Shown here one piece after another: positions 45,164-55,494 of a stretch of 64,000 nt of DNA; the first letter of the stretch is position 1; each line of letters starts with the position of its first letter. Position numbers and translations under genes: made by a program. The stretch is from the NCBI RefSeq assembly GCF_001422725.1, contig NZ_LMMA01000004.1:73986-137985 (forward strand), written 5' to 3'. The notes beneath the pieces were generated by a model, which was given only the letters and a program-made list of their open reading frames with translations, did not search any database and had not been told where the DNA came from. The DNA is from Flavobacterium sp. Leaf82. Its GTDB lineage: Bacteria > Bacteroidota > Bacteroidia > Flavobacteriales > Flavobacteriaceae.

Positions 45164-45892
45164 TTATTTTTTATCCTGCATGGCAAAAACTTTTTTCAAT
45201 AAAGGCGAAGTTCTTGCATTAATATTTGTTCTAATATCTTTTTCTTCAACAGCGATCATTTTAAAAACACCAACCAAAGCCTGATTTGTTGTGTAATCAG
45301 TCAAATCAGGATTTACCTTTTTTACTAACGGAATCGTGTTGTATTTATTAATGATATTTTTCCAGACAACATCAGCGCCTACTTTTTCAAAAGAGGTTTT
45401 AATCACCGGATTAAATTTTGCGTATAAAGCTGTATTGGTATTGCCTTGCAAATAAGTAGTTGCGGCACTTTCGTTTCCTAACAAAATATTTTTAGCATCT
45501 GTAAACGACATGTTTTTTACAGCCGAAACAAATATTGGCGTTGCTTCTTTTACAGCATCTTCGGCAGCACGATTCAAAACCTTGATTCCTTCATCAGCAA
45601 GAGACGACATTCCTATTTTACGCAAAGTAGCGTCGACTTTTTGTAATTCAGCCGGCATTAAAATTTTTACAGCTTCATTTTTATAAAAACCATCCACAGC
45701 CGTTAGTTTACTTACTTGTTCTGTAATTCCTTTGTTTAGAGCTTCTTTAAGCCCGGCTGCAATATCAACGCCGCCAACTCCAACTCCTGAAAGTTGTGTT
45801 GATAATCTTGACAGTTTTTGAGCTAAAGTTTCTTTTACCTGAGCATAAGAGCTTAGAGAAAGGAAAAGAGATAAAATTAAAATCTTTTTCAT
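45164..45892 (-). CDS. DUF4197 secreted protein
   Basis: 242 residues: signal peptide MKKILILSLFLSLSSYAQ and the family pattern GGVDIAAGLKEALNKGITEQVSKLTAVDGFYKNEAVKILMPAELQKVDATLRKIG. Periplasmic and helical, function unknown. No operon partner. Confidence 0.9.
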   Translation of the reverse strand: MKKILILSLFLSLSSYAQVKETLAQKLSRLSTQLSGVGVGGVDIAAGLKEALNKGITEQVSKLTAVDGFYKNEAVKILMPAELQKVDATLRKIGMSSLADEGIKVLNRAAEDAVKEATPIFVSAVKNMSFTDAKNILLGNESAATTYLQGNTNTALYAKFNPVIKTSFEKVGADVVWKNIINKYNTIPLVKKVNPDLTDYTTNQALVGVFKMIAVEEKDIRTNINARTSPLLKKVFAMQDKK

Positions 45893-46064
45893 TAGGTAGG
45901 TTTTATATAAGTTTCAAAAATAATACTTATTCAAAAATAAAGCCACAATTTTATTCGGGAGAAGAAGCAATTTGTTTTATAATTAACATTCGACATTAGA
46001 ATCTCCGTTTTTTGTAGAAAAAGAACGTATTGTAAAAGAATAATGAATTATAATAAAAGCATTA

Positions 46065-46637
46065 TTAATCCAGATTAGTGGTTACTACTTGCCATTTTTT
46101 TTGATCCATAAATTCTTCCGTCCAACCAAAATGATTTAAAAATGGAATTAAGTACGGCAGTTCTTCATAAATAGAAGGTTGTCCAATTTCTGTATTTTCA
46201 TAAGAAGAATACATTGGTTTAAGTATTTCCGGTGCTTTGTTATATAATTCTTTAGCAATATTTATACTTTTACGTGTCAAAACTCCATTTATATATATTT
46301 CGATATCATAGAGATCAAAACAATCCGGATGTCCTTTTAGAACAATAACTTCACCGTTATATTGTTTAGAATAATCTGAGTAAAATTTCTCCAATCCAAA
46401 TGATATGCTATCCATTAAAATGGTTCCAAAAGATTCATTTTGATAAAATATATGGTGCGCGCGAGCTGATATTAATTTAAAAACACATGCATCAAAGTCG
46501 TCAAGAAATTTTTTATCTTGTTTTATTTTAATTGTGTTAGTTTCGCTGCTATAACTATCAGCAAGTATTTGTTGCCAATTATCATTATTTGGTAAAATGA
46601 TATAACGAATATATCCCATTCCGTTATTCCAATTCAT
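46065..46637 (-). CDS. Hypothetical protein
   Basis: 190 residues from the ATG at 46637. A longer frame would start with TTG at 46700 and overlap the gene upstream. Soluble, mixed alpha/beta: MGYIRYIILPNNDNWQQILADSY, DFDACVFKLISARAHHIFYQNE and ELPYLIPFLNHFGWTEEFMDQKKW. No family recognised. It lies 53 bp after the secreted unknown protein at 46691 on the same strand. Confidence 0.5.
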   Translation of the reverse strand: MNWNNGMGYIRYIILPNNDNWQQILADSYSSETNTIKIKQDKKFLDDFDACVFKLISARAHHIFYQNESFGTILMDSISFGLEKFYSDYSKQYNGEVIVLKGHPDCFDLYDIEIYINGVLTRKSINIAKELYNKAPEILKPMYSSYENTEIGQPSIYEELPYLIPFLNHFGWTEEFMDQKKWQVVTTNLD

Positions 46638-46690
46638 CGTGACTTTAGAATGTAATTTTATAATCAATTTTAAGAGGTGAAAATCTTCTG

Positions 46691-47257
46691 TTAAGGCCAA
46701 TACATTCTATCATTATAATTATAATACGTTTTACTGGAAATATAAGTGGGTTGAAATTCCCTTATTGGTAGATTATTCTCATCGAATATTTCCACTCTTA
46801 TAATTTTTTCATTGCTGTCATCTTTTAGATCAATATTTCCTTCGGCAGCATCAATAAGTTTCTTTTTCCTGAGGTATAAATCTGGCTTGTCAATAATAAA
46901 GTTGACAGCAGCTTCATTTTTAGATTCTCTTTCCGGAGCTAATTTTCCGTTACTATCAAATGTTTCAATTCTTTGCAGATAATTGTTTTTATAATAAAAA
47001 AGCTGATAAGCAATTCCGCCATGCATAATTTCTAGCTTTTTATTATTTAAGCGAAAACGGAGTATTTGCTTTTTTGCATTTGTAAATTCTATCGAACCAT
47101 TTCCTTTGGCATCAATATTCTTATACAATATTTTGGCAGGTTTCGAAAATTGTTTTATTCTATTGGTAAGGGTTTGATAATTAGCGTTAGATTGTGCTAA
47201 TACAAATACACTTTGAAGAAAAGTGATGTATAGTAAAAATAATTTTATTTTATTCAT
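46691..47257 (-). CDS. Hypothetical secreted protein
   Basis: About 188 residues from the internal start that gives MNKIKLFLLYITFLQSVFVLAQS, a clean signal peptide; the upstream ATG at 47344 would overlap the next gene. The mature part has repeated beta hairpins (LRFRLNNKKLEIMHGGIAYQLFYYKNNYLQRIETFDSNGKL), like MORN- or YD-type 'variant' repeats. Unknown function. Confidence 0.55.
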   Translation of the reverse strand: MNKIKLFLLYITFLQSVFVLAQSNANYQTLTNRIKQFSKPAKILYKNIDAKGNGSIEFTNAKKQILRFRLNNKKLEIMHGGIAYQLFYYKNNYLQRIETFDSNGKLAPERESKNEAAVNFIIDKPDLYLRKKKLIDAAEGNIDLKDDSNEKIIRVEIFDENNLPIREFQPTYISSKTYYNYNDRMYWP

Positions 47258-47294
47258 AAGTAAATAATGCTGCTTAATTTTTTCAGGATTCGTT

Positions 47295-47915
47295 CTAATT
47301 ATAAACACCGTTGATGTTTTTTCTGTCTGTTTGTTTAACTTCATTTTTGCTAAAAGAATAAACAGATTCTTCTATCCAGCTCCATTTTTTCTGTGCATTA
47401 CTATCGCTGCCAACTGCTGAGTAAATTATTTTGATGGTTGATTCGTTTGTAAGCATTTTTAATGTTACAAAACCATCCTGAATTTTTTGTGAAGATTCGG
47501 TTTTATTGCAATATTGTAATCTTTCAAGCACTTTGAGATCGTCTTTGAACCATTTCTTTAGAAATGACAAATGCGTATCAGAGCATTGATAGCCTAAATT
47601 TAGTGCAGATAACAATTTGCATTTCAAATTGCTTTTGTCTGCTTTTTTTTCTCCATCCCAATGACATTCACTGCCAACATCAGTTGCAATGTAACCTAAA
47701 ACCGCTCGTTGTTGCTCTGTTATTGTTTTGATATAATCTTCGTTGAGCTGAAGAGTTCCAGCATTATCCAGCCACAATATTTTTATATAAATATCAGGAC
47801 TTTCAGTTTTTGCTGATGATGTATTGCTGGAAGGATTTTTTTTAACGGGTGTTTGAGAAAATATTAAAGTCGAAAAACCGAATAAAAATAAAAAGAAAAA
47901 CAGGCGGATATTCAT
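47295..47915 (-). CDS. Hypothetical secreted protein
   Basis: 206 residues. Signal peptide MNIRLFFFLFLFGFSTLIFSQ. The mature part has four cysteines (SECHWDGE, LKCKLL, YQCSDTHL, LQYCNKTE), which could form disulphides in the periplasm. No family recognised. It is upstream of and on the same strand as the previous two unknown genes. Confidence 0.6.
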   Translation of the reverse strand: MNIRLFFFLFLFGFSTLIFSQTPVKKNPSSNTSSAKTESPDIYIKILWLDNAGTLQLNEDYIKTITEQQRAVLGYIATDVGSECHWDGEKKADKSNLKCKLLSALNLGYQCSDTHLSFLKKWFKDDLKVLERLQYCNKTESSQKIQDGFVTLKMLTNESTIKIIYSAVGSDSNAQKKWSWIEESVYSFSKNEVKQTDRKNINGVYN

Positions 47916-48030
47916 GATAGAAAATATGAAAATTTGTTACTGATAAAAGTACTATTTCTAAGTTGTTTTTTGCATTTGAGAGCAACAACTTTCAAAAAAT
48001 ATTTAGATTACATTTTTATACTTTTCAATA

Positions 48031-48064
48031 AAAAAGGCAGAAACCAAGAAGGAATCTGCCTTTT
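48031..48064 (-). terminator. Rho-independent terminator of the Coa1-like gene
   Basis: Stem AAAAAGGCAGA/TCTGCCTTTT, 8 bp after the stop at 48073, with T runs on the minus strand. Confidence 0.82.
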
Positions 48065-48072
48065 ATGTGTAC

Positions 48073-48495
48073 TTATTTTTTGAGTAAATCGATCTCTTCT
48101 TTTGTTGCTTTTATAAAAACAGTCATTTCGCTATATTTCCAGACTCCTTTTTTTTCAGCAACAACAAACAAAGTTGCTTTTCCTTTTGGCCCTTTTATCG
48201 GAATTTGTAAATTACAATTTCCGCTGTCATTATTGGTTGTATTTATACTGCCAGAAGTCATTCCGTCATCTTCAATAGGAGTTCCTAGTTTTTCAATTAC
48301 CAATTGGTTATGTTGTGCCTCATTCATGGCGCCTTTGTAAGCATCAGAATTTGTCAGCATAGAAGTAACTCCAAAGAAAATTCCCGCTATAAATAATACA
48401 AAAATCAATAAAATGCTCACGCATCCGGTTGGTACAAACCATTTCCAGTTTCTTTCCCACCAACTTTTTCTAACTTCAACGTAATCGTCTTCCAT
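48073..48495 (-). CDS. Coa1/Tim21-like membrane protein
   Basis: 140 residues. Cytosolic start MEDDYVEVRKSWWERNWKWFVPTG, one helix (VSILLIFVLFIAGIFFGV), then an outside domain NSDAYKGAMNEAQHNQLVIEKLGTPIEDDGMTSGSINTTNNDSGNCNLQIPIKGPKGKATLFVVAEKKG. This is the pattern of the cytochrome-oxidase assembly factor Coa1 family found in Bacteroidota. A role in respiratory assembly is inferred only from the family. Confidence 0.75.
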   Translation of the reverse strand: MEDDYVEVRKSWWERNWKWFVPTGCVSILLIFVLFIAGIFFGVTSMLTNSDAYKGAMNEAQHNQLVIEKLGTPIEDDGMTSGSINTTNNDSGNCNLQIPIKGPKGKATLFVVAEKKGVWKYSEMTVFIKATKEEIDLLKK

Positions 48496-48604
48496 GATTT
48501 AAAAAGTAATAATTAAATATTAGAGTTTAAAGATAGAAAAATACTGTTATTCCGGTTGAAAATTATTTTAAAATAAAGGTAGAAAAATACTATTCAGGAT
48601 GTTT

Positions 48605-49255
48605 TTAATTATTTGCGCCGGCATAACTATTGGTAAAAAGGCGTCCCTGACCTATTGATATTAAAGTATTGTGAGGATCGCCATAATCATCAGACATAAT
48701 AGATGCCATTTGTAAATTTTTGATTCCTTTTATTTTACCATTCTGAACATCAAGTTCGCCGGAAAGAATGATTAAGTTTTGAAATTTTGCCTTATAAATA
48801 GTGTAATCTATTTCACCATTACTATGCAACAAAATGGAGAATTTGTTTCCTTCTCCAGAAATGAAAGAGCCTTTTCCTTCCCAGGTTTCATTTTTATCTT
48901 CATAAGAATAAATGATGAAATTTTTAAAATCAACACTCAAATTCACTGTGTTTTGATTGGATAAAGTAAGAGTAGATGCGCCAAGATTAACGCCTAACAT
49001 TCCATCACTAAAATTAGACATGGTACATTTAAAAGGATCAATGTTATAGATACCTTCTACATTAGGCGGCGTATTGCCTTTGTGGATTGCAATACCAAGT
49101 TGGTCTATTGATTTTTGCATGTTGCTGTCAACATAGTAATCATATAGTTTTTTTTCAGGAGTAGAAGTTTCATTTTCGGCAGAATCGTTAGAAGAACAAG
49201 CTGTTGTGCCTAGAATAACACAGAAGATAAATAATTTGAATGCTGTAGTTTTCAT
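48605..49255 (-). CDS. Lipoprotein of unknown function
   Basis: 216 residues; lipobox FCVILGTTACSSND. The mature part has LTLSNQNTVNLSVDFKNFIIYSYEDKNETWEGKGSFISGEGNKFSILLHSNGEIDYTIYKAKFQNLIILSGELDVQNGKIKGIKNLQMA, a beta-rich fold with alternating hairpins. No family recognised. Monocistronic. Confidence 0.65.
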   Translation of the reverse strand: MKTTAFKLFIFCVILGTTACSSNDSAENETSTPEKKLYDYYVDSNMQKSIDQLGIAIHKGNTPPNVEGIYNIDPFKCTMSNFSDGMLGVNLGASTLTLSNQNTVNLSVDFKNFIIYSYEDKNETWEGKGSFISGEGNKFSILLHSNGEIDYTIYKAKFQNLIILSGELDVQNGKIKGIKNLQMASIMSDDYGDPHNTLISIGQGRLFTNSYAGANN

Positions 49256-49456
49256 ATTTAGATCAATTAGAAGTTAAATAAAAAAAGAATTCAGCCCTGT
49301 AAAGAGCTAAATTCAATTTGTAAATATATTTTTTGTTAACGTCTAAGTTTGCCAGTAAAAGTTTTTTAAATAATAGATTAAGACAATTATGGCAAGATCA
49401 TTTTTGAGCAACAGATATGCTGATGAATTATAAGTTTAAATTATTCTTTATTAAAT

Positions 49457-49798
49457 TTAAACGTATTGAAGGCAATACAAATTTGGATTGTATATTGGAT
49501 TGATTTGTTTTAAGTCTGCCAGTATATTATGCGTATAATCTCTACCGCCAATAGCCAAATAAAACAATGATTTTGAAATGTAAAAAGGACGTAGAGGAAA
49601 TGAACGCCAGCCATTTGATAAATTCTTTAAAAAGTGTTTAAAGGCGTACTTGAAAATTTTTTCTTCAGGACGAACAAAATAAATAGTAGAACTTTTTAAT
49701 TTGCTAATAAGATTTGGAAACATTACAAATCTTCCGCCTTGTTGGATTAATATATTTATTTCAAAAAGCGTTAATCCTTCGATATTTTCTGTTTTCAT
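49457..49798 (-). CDS. Hypothetical protein
   Basis: 113 residues without signal peptide. Sequence IEGLTLFEINILIQQGGRFVMFPNLISKLKSSTIYFVRPEEKIFKYAFKHFLKNLSNGWRSFPLRPFYISKSLFYLAIGGRDYT is basic and aromatic. I recognise no family. The surrounding 200-bp gaps on both sides are empty. Confidence 0.5.
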   Translation of the reverse strand: MKTENIEGLTLFEINILIQQGGRFVMFPNLISKLKSSTIYFVRPEEKIFKYAFKHFLKNLSNGWRSFPLRPFYISKSLFYLAIGGRDYTHNILADLKQINPIYNPNLYCLQYV

Positions 49799-50006
49799 GA
49801 TAAATTGATGTTTAGAATAATAGTGGTATAATTATTCTGCAAAGATCAAGCTATTCTGACTGTTTTTTAACCTGTAAAAGTTTTAATACTAATAGTTTAG
49901 GTTTTTTATTGGTTAGTTTTTATCCATGAAAAAAGCCTTTTATTACTTCAAAAAATAATCTATATTTTGAAGGAATAAAAAGCTAGTATAATGATTTCTT
50001 TAAATA

Positions 50007-51581
50007 TTAATTGGAAGAAACAGATTGTGATGTTGATAAAGAATTATTTATTTCACTATCTTTTTCATAAACATCCTGATAGAAACCAACTTCTCCGTTT
50101 TCATTTACAAGAGATGTAAAGTAAGTGATATAAATTGGCACTTTTTTAGTTAATTTAAAGCTGTTTTCTGCTTTACCGTCCATAGCTTTATCAATTTTAG
50201 CAGGAGTCCATTCCGGATAATCCTGAAGCATTGCAACAGCTAATTCTTTAGCTAGTTTTACATTTATACAACCATGGCTAAATGTTCTTCTTTCAAAATC
50301 GAATAACGTTTTAGATGGCGTATCATGCATATAAATGTCATCTGGATTTGGAAACATGAATTTTACTAATCCTAAAGAGTTATCCGGTCCTGGTTTTTGT
50401 CTGACCTGACCATTTACTATTTCCATATTTTTTTCGGCTAGATAATTTTTATCAGAAGCGATTTTACCTTTCAACTCATTGTTTACAATGCTTTGTGGCA
50501 CAGTCCAGTAAGGGCTAAAAACGATTCTGTCAATTTCACTGTTAAAAATAGTTGTTTTAGTTAATGGCGCACCAACAAATACATTCGAAGTCAATTGTAT
50601 TTTTCCGTTTTTAACATAAACCAATTCAAACGAAGGAACATTTACTAAAACATATTCATCGCTTGCGGCAAGTTGAGACGCAATAGCACGACATCTTTCC
50701 ATGTTTAGTTTTAAAGTTTCCATTTTATCCGTAAGCGGAATATTCATTTCTTTAATGTGTTCTTCTGCAAGGATATAGTTAGGTTTAAAACCGTTACGAA
50801 CTTTATATTTCATTACAGCATCCATCAATTCACGATCATAAACATTGCTTTTAGAGTCTTGTTTTAAATCACCTAGCAAATACAATCTTGTTCTTACCTG
50901 TGCAATAGTGCTCGAAATGGCGTCTGGGCGTAAATCTTTATAAGGAGTTTCTTCCGGAACAATAGGTTTCCATTTATTAGAACGATCTATTTTTTTATAT
51001 TTTTTTAGAACGTCTTGTAATTTGTAATATTGGTCATATTCTACTTTTGAATCTACAGTTGTAGAAGCAGTTGCTTCTTCGATCGTGCTGTAATTTAGAA
51101 AATCTTTTAGCATATCATCATAAGACATTTTTTTCTTAGCATCTGAATTGCTTTTTTTCGCATACACAATATACAATGAACTTAAAAGCATATCTGCATC
51201 TGTTTTAGAAATAGTAGTTTCTGATGAAGTAAAAAGTTCATCGATTTCTTTTTGATACGGAATAATTAAGTCATTTGTTTTTTTTGATTTTTCATATAAT
51301 ACAGAACCAAATTCGTTAATATTATCTTCATCAAACCAAATAGTTCCCACAGGTCTATTTTTGTATAATGACATAACATCAGATTTATATTTTTTTAAAT
51401 CGGAGAATCTTTTAAAGAAATTATTCGAAATTTCCTCTACATTATCAGAGTCTGAATTGTAGTTAATAGTTGCAACAGTTAAAGTTTTTTTATTAGATAT
51501 GATGTCGTTTTCTGCTCTGTTAAAAGAAGATACAAAAAAACTTAAACTTAATATTAGGCTAATTTGGTGTAATGTTTTCAT
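50007..51581 (-). CDS. L,D-transpeptidase (YcbB-like)
   Basis: 524 residues. Signal peptide, a long N-terminal helical scaffold domain, a peptidoglycan-binding-like segment (VRTRLYLLGDLKQDSKSNVYDRELMDAVMKYKVRNGF) and a YkuD catalytic domain ending in the signature IYMHDTPSKTLFDFERRTFSHGCINVKLAKELAVAML, with the catalytic Cys of SHGCI. Such enzymes form 3-3 cross-links in peptidoglycan or attach proteins. Acts in the periplasm. Monocistronic. Confidence 0.92.
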   Translation of the reverse strand: MKTLHQISLILSLSFFVSSFNRAENDIISNKKTLTVATINYNSDSDNVEEISNNFFKRFSDLKKYKSDVMSLYKNRPVGTIWFDEDNINEFGSVLYEKSKKTNDLIIPYQKEIDELFTSSETTISKTDADMLLSSLYIVYAKKSNSDAKKKMSYDDMLKDFLNYSTIEEATASTTVDSKVEYDQYYKLQDVLKKYKKIDRSNKWKPIVPEETPYKDLRPDAISSTIAQVRTRLYLLGDLKQDSKSNVYDRELMDAVMKYKVRNGFKPNYILAEEHIKEMNIPLTDKMETLKLNMERCRAIASQLAASDEYVLVNVPSFELVYVKNGKIQLTSNVFVGAPLTKTTIFNSEIDRIVFSPYWTVPQSIVNNELKGKIASDKNYLAEKNMEIVNGQVRQKPGPDNSLGLVKFMFPNPDDIYMHDTPSKTLFDFERRTFSHGCINVKLAKELAVAMLQDYPEWTPAKIDKAMDGKAENSFKLTKKVPIYITYFTSLVNENGEVGFYQDVYEKDSEINNSLSTSQSVSSN

Positions 51582-51888
51582 TTTTTAAATTTTTACGTTT
51601 ATTACTTGACGGTAAAAGTTTTTGGGTAAAAATTTGGGGCTTTTCTACTTTGTAAAATTACTTTAGATGTCTGGAAAACAAGTTGTTGTATTTAATTTAA
51701 ATTTTTCAAGATTTCCATGTTGTTAACATTTCTATAAGACCTATATAAGATAAATACGATGTGTACAGAAGTTGTTACCTCTGTTGATGAAAAAAAAGTT
51801 TATTTTATTTGTTAACAAAAAGATATTAGGATGAACAAATATTATAATATTTTGTAAATTGCTCCCTTAAAATTATCATATTCATAAA
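51582..51888. other. Divergent promoter region, no feature recognised
   Basis: About 300 bp between the L,D-transpeptidase and icmF starts. It is AT-rich and contains two GTTAAC words but no clear repeat, riboswitch or gene. No cobalamin riboswitch core is visible before icmF. Confidence 0.5.
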
Positions 51889-54800
51889 ATGGAACAACAA
51901 ATACCATATATTCCTAAAAATAAAGTAAGAATTGTTACAGCGGCTTCTCTTTTTGACGGTCATGATGCAGCAATTAATATCATGCGTCGTATTATTCAGT
52001 CGACCGGAGTTGAGGTGATTCATTTGGGTCACGATCGTAGTGTCGAAGAAGTGGTTAATACTGCTATTCAGGAAGATGCAAATGCAATCGCCATGACATC
52101 ATATCAAGGAGGTCATAATGAATACTTTAAATATATGTATGACTTGCTTCATGAAAAAGGAGCGGGACATATCAATATTTTTGGCGGTGGAGGCGGAGTA
52201 ATCCTGCCTAGCGAAATTGCCGAATTACAGGATTATGGTATTACCAGAATTTATTCTCCGGATGATGGTCGTTCTTTAGGATTACAAGGAATGATCAATG
52301 ATTTGGTCGAACGCTCAGATTATCCTATTGGTGATAAACTAAACGGAGAAATCGATCATATCGAAAATAAAATTCCAACGGCAATTGCGCGTTTAATTTC
52401 GGCAGCAGAGAATTTTCCTGAAATTGCAAAACCTGTTTTTGACCAGATACATATTAATAATACCAATTCTATAATTCCGGTTCTGGGAATTACAGGAACG
52501 GGTGGAGCAGGAAAATCATCTTTGGTAGATGAATTGGTTCGTCGTTTTTTAATTGACTTTCCGGAGAAAACAATCGGGTTGGTTTCTGTCGATCCTTCGA
52601 AACGTAAAACGGGCGGAGCTTTATTAGGAGACAGAATTAGAATGAATGCCATTAATAATCCTCGTGTTTATATGCGTTCGCTGGCAACACGCCAATCAAA
52701 TTTGGCATTATCTAAATATGTAGCCGAAGCGATTCAGGTTCTAAAGGCGGCAAAATATGATTTGATTATTCTGGAAACTTCGGGAATCGGACAATCTGAT
52801 ACCGAGATTATGGACCATTCTGATGTATCCTTATATGTAATGACTCCGGAATTTGGTGCAGCAACGCAATTAGAGAAAATCGACATGCTTGATTTTGCTG
52901 ATTTGGTAGCTTTAAATAAGTTTGACAAAAGAGGCGCACTTGACGCGATTCGTGACGTTAAAAAACAATACCAGCGCAATCATAATCTTTGGGATAAAAA
53001 TCCGGATGAAATGCCGGTTTTCGGAACCATTGCATCACAGTTTAATGATCCTGGAATGAACACGCTTTATAAAGCGATTATGGATAAAATTGTGGAGAAA
53101 ACAGCATCCGAATTAAAATCGACTTTCCAGATTACGAAGGAAATGAGCGAGAAAATATTCGTGATTCCGCCACATAGAACCCGTTATTTATCTGAAATTG
53201 CAGAAAATAACAGATCGTATGATGAAAGTGCCGTTTCGCAACAAAAAGTAGCGCAAAAATTATACGGAATCTTTAAAACCATAGAATCGGTTTCAGGAAA
53301 AGTTCCGCAAATCAATAAAGCAGGAATTGATGATTCGACTGTCATCCTGAGCGAAGTCGAAGGACTTAACGAAAACAGAATCTTTTTGAACCTTTTACTA
53401 AATCAGTTTGATAAAGTAAAAATGGACTTAGATCCGTACAATTGGGAAATTATCCTGAATTGGGATGAAAAAGTAGCCAAATACAAAAATCCGGTTTACT
53501 CGTTTAAAGTTCGTGATAAAGAAATCAAGATTGCAACACATTCTGAAAGTTTATCGCATTTGCAAATCCCAAAAATTGCTTTGCCTAAATATGAAGCCTG
53601 GGGCGATATTTTACGTTGGAATTTACAGGAAAATGTTCCTGGCGAATTTCCGTTTGCTTCAGGATTATATCCGTTTAAGCGTGAAGGCGAAGATCCGTCA
53701 AGAATGTTTGCCGGAGAAGGCGGACCGGAAAGAACCAACAAACGTTTTCATTATGTGAGCGCAGGATTGCCGGCAAAACGACTTTCGACCGCTTTTGATA
53801 GTGTGACTTTATACGGAAACGACCCAGATATTCGTCCTGATATTTATGGTAAAATTGGTAATGCCGGAGTTTCGATTTGTTGTCTTGATGATGCTAAAAA
53901 ATTATATTCAGGTTTCGATTTGGTTCATGCATTAACATCTGTAAGTATGACCATAAACGGACCAGCGCCAATGTTGTTGGGCTTTTTTATGAATGCGGCG
54001 ATCGATCAGCAATGCGAATATTACATTAAAACAAACGAATTAGAAAAAGAAGTTGAAGCTAAAATCAACAAAATATACGCAGCAAAAGGTATCGCAAGAC
54101 CAATTTATCAAGGCGATTTGCCGGAAGGAAACAACGGTTTAGGTTTAATGCTTTTGGGCGTTACCGGAGATCAGGTTTTGCCTCAGGATGTTTATAATGA
54201 TATTAAAGCCAAAACTTTATCGCAAGTTCGTGGAACGGTTCAGGCAGATATTTTGAAAGAAGATCAGGCGCAAAACACCTGTATTTTCTCTACCGAATTT
54301 GCTTTGCGTTTAATGGGTGACGTTCAGGAATATTTTATTACCAAAAACGTTCGTAATTTCTATTCGGTTTCGATTTCAGGATATCATATTGCAGAGGCTG
54401 GAGCGAACCCAATTACGCAATTGGCATTTACGCTTTCTAATGGTTTCACTTACGTGGAATATTACTTAAGCCGCGGAATGAACATTAACGATTTTGGACC
54501 AAATTTATCGTTCTTCTTCTCAAACGGAGTAGATCCTGAATATTCGGTTATTGGTCGTGTGGCGCGTAAAATTTGGGCAAAAGCCATGAAAAACAAATAC
54601 GGAGCAAACGAAAGAGCCCAAATGCTTAAATATCATATTCAGACATCTGGACGTTCTTTACACGCGCAGGAAATTGATTTCAACGATATTAGAACCACTT
54701 TGCAGGCATTGTATGCGATTTACGATAACTGTAATTCGCTACACACAAATGCTTACGATGAAGCGATTACAACACCAACCGAAGAATCTGTTCGTAGAGC

Positions 54801-55329
54801 AATGGCGATTCAGTTGATTATTAATAAAGAATTAGGTTTGGCGAAAAATGAAAACCCAATTCAAGGATCTTTCATTATCGAAGAATTAACAGATTTGGTA
54901 GAAGCAGCAGTTCTACAAGAATTTGACCGAATTACAGAACGTGGCGGAGTTCTTGGCGCAATGGAAACAATGTACCAACGCTCTAAAATTCAGGAAGAAA
55001 GTTTGTATTACGAAACCCTAAAACACAACGGAGATTTTCCAATTGTGGGTGTAAACACATTCCTGAGTTCAAAAGGTTCTCCAACGGTAATTCCGGCAGA
55101 AGTAATTCGTGCCACTGAAGAAGAAAAACAATATCAAATTACAATGCTCGATAACTTACATCAATTTCACGAAGCAAAAGTAAACGAGCATCTTAACAAA
55201 CTACAAGAAGCCGCGATTAAAAACGAAAATTTATTCGACCATTTAATGGAAGCTACAAAGGTTTGTTCGCTTGGTCAGATTACTTCGGCATTGTTTGAAG
55301 TTGGCGGGCAGTATAGAAGGAATATGTAG
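51889..55329 (+). CDS. icmF: Fused isobutyryl-CoA mutase / GTPase chaperone
   Basis: 1146 residues. A cobalamin-binding domain (about 14-145; [46 protein letters not shown]) is followed by a MeaB-type G domain (about 195-420) with P-loop GTGGAGKSS at 203-211 and [10 protein letters not shown]. The mutase domain (about 560-1140) contains [33 protein letters not shown] and [34 protein letters not shown]. IcmF isomerises isobutyryl-CoA to n-butyryl-CoA with B12 and carries its own chaperone. The linker after 475 contains an in-frame repeat (see 53337-53366). Confidence 0.95.
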   Translation: MEQQIPYIPKNKVRIVTAASLFDGHDAAINIMRRIIQSTGVEVIHLGHDRSVEEVVNTAIQEDANAIAMTSYQGGHNEYFKYMYDLLHEKGAGHINIFGGGGGVILPSEIAELQDYGITRIYSPDDGRSLGLQGMINDLVERSDYPIGDKLNGEIDHIENKIPTAIARLISAAENFPEIAKPVFDQIHINNTNSIIPVLGITGTGGAGKSSLVDELVRRFLIDFPEKTIGLVSVDPSKRKTGGALLGDRIRMNAINNPRVYMRSLATRQSNLALSKYVAEAIQVLKAAKYDLIILETSGIGQSDTEIMDHSDVSLYVMTPEFGAATQLEKIDMLDFADLVALNKFDKRGALDAIRDVKKQYQRNHNLWDKNPDEMPVFGTIASQFNDPGMNTLYKAIMDKIVEKTASELKSTFQITKEMSEKIFVIPPHRTRYLSEIAENNRSYDESAVSQQKVAQKLYGIFKTIESVSGKVPQINKAGIDDSTVILSEVEGLNENRIFLNLLLNQFDKVKMDLDPYNWEIILNWDEKVAKYKNPVYSFKVRDKEIKIATHSESLSHLQIPKIALPKYEAWGDILRWNLQENVPGEFPFASGLYPFKREGEDPSRMFAGEGGPERTNKRFHYVSAGLPAKRLSTAFDSVTLYGNDPDIRPDIYGKIGNAGVSICCLDDAKKLYSGFDLVHALTSVSMTINGPAPMLLGFFMNAAIDQQCEYYIKTNELEKEVEAKINKIYAAKGIARPIYQGDLPEGNNGLGLMLLGVTGDQVLPQDVYNDIKAKTLSQVRGTVQADILKEDQAQNTCIFSTEFALRLMGDVQEYFITKNVRNFYSVSISGYHIAEAGANPITQLAFTLSNGFTYVEYYLSRGMNINDFGPNLSFFFSNGVDPEYSVIGRVARKIWAKAMKNKYGANERAQMLKYHIQTSGRSLHAQEIDFNDIRTTLQALYAIYDNCNSLHTNAYDEAITTPTEESVRRAMAIQLIINKELGLAKNENPIQGSFIIEELTDLVEAAVLQEFDRITERGGVLGAMETMYQRSKIQEESLYYETLKHNGDFPIVGVNTFLSSKGSPTVIPAEVIRATEEEKQYQITMLDNLHQFHEAKVNEHLNKLQEAAIKNENLFDHLMEATKVCSLGQITSALFEVGGQYRRNM
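53337..53366. repeat. Interspersed GTCATCCTGAGCGAAGTCGA repeat inside icmF
   Basis: TGTCATCCTGAGCGAAGTCG followed by AAGGACT, the well-known Bacteroidota intergenic repeat, translated in frame as VILSEVEGL within the G-domain/mutase linker of IcmF. A hairpin of the same repeat lies at 40543-40580. Confidence 0.8.
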
Positions 55330-55416
55330 AATGAATAATTTGCATAAATCAAAACGAATAAAAGTCTAGTGTTTTCATTGCTTTAGTTGTTGATTAGGTT
55401 TTAATGAATTTATCGG

Positions 55417-55464
55417 AATACACTTTTGGTTGACTAATTGTTGACTAAAAGTGTATTTTTTTAT
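55417..55464 (+). terminator. Terminator of icmF
   Basis: Stem AATACACTTTT/AAAAGTGTATT followed by seven T. The loop contains GTTGACTA twice. The integrase gene begins 31 bp later, so the island starts right behind this terminator. Confidence 0.8.
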
Positions 55465-55494
55465 TTACATTTGATGTATTACAAAAATTAAAGG

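Noticed and set aside
51582..51888. Cobalamin riboswitch before icmF
   Set aside because: The conserved B12-box core could not be found in this stretch.
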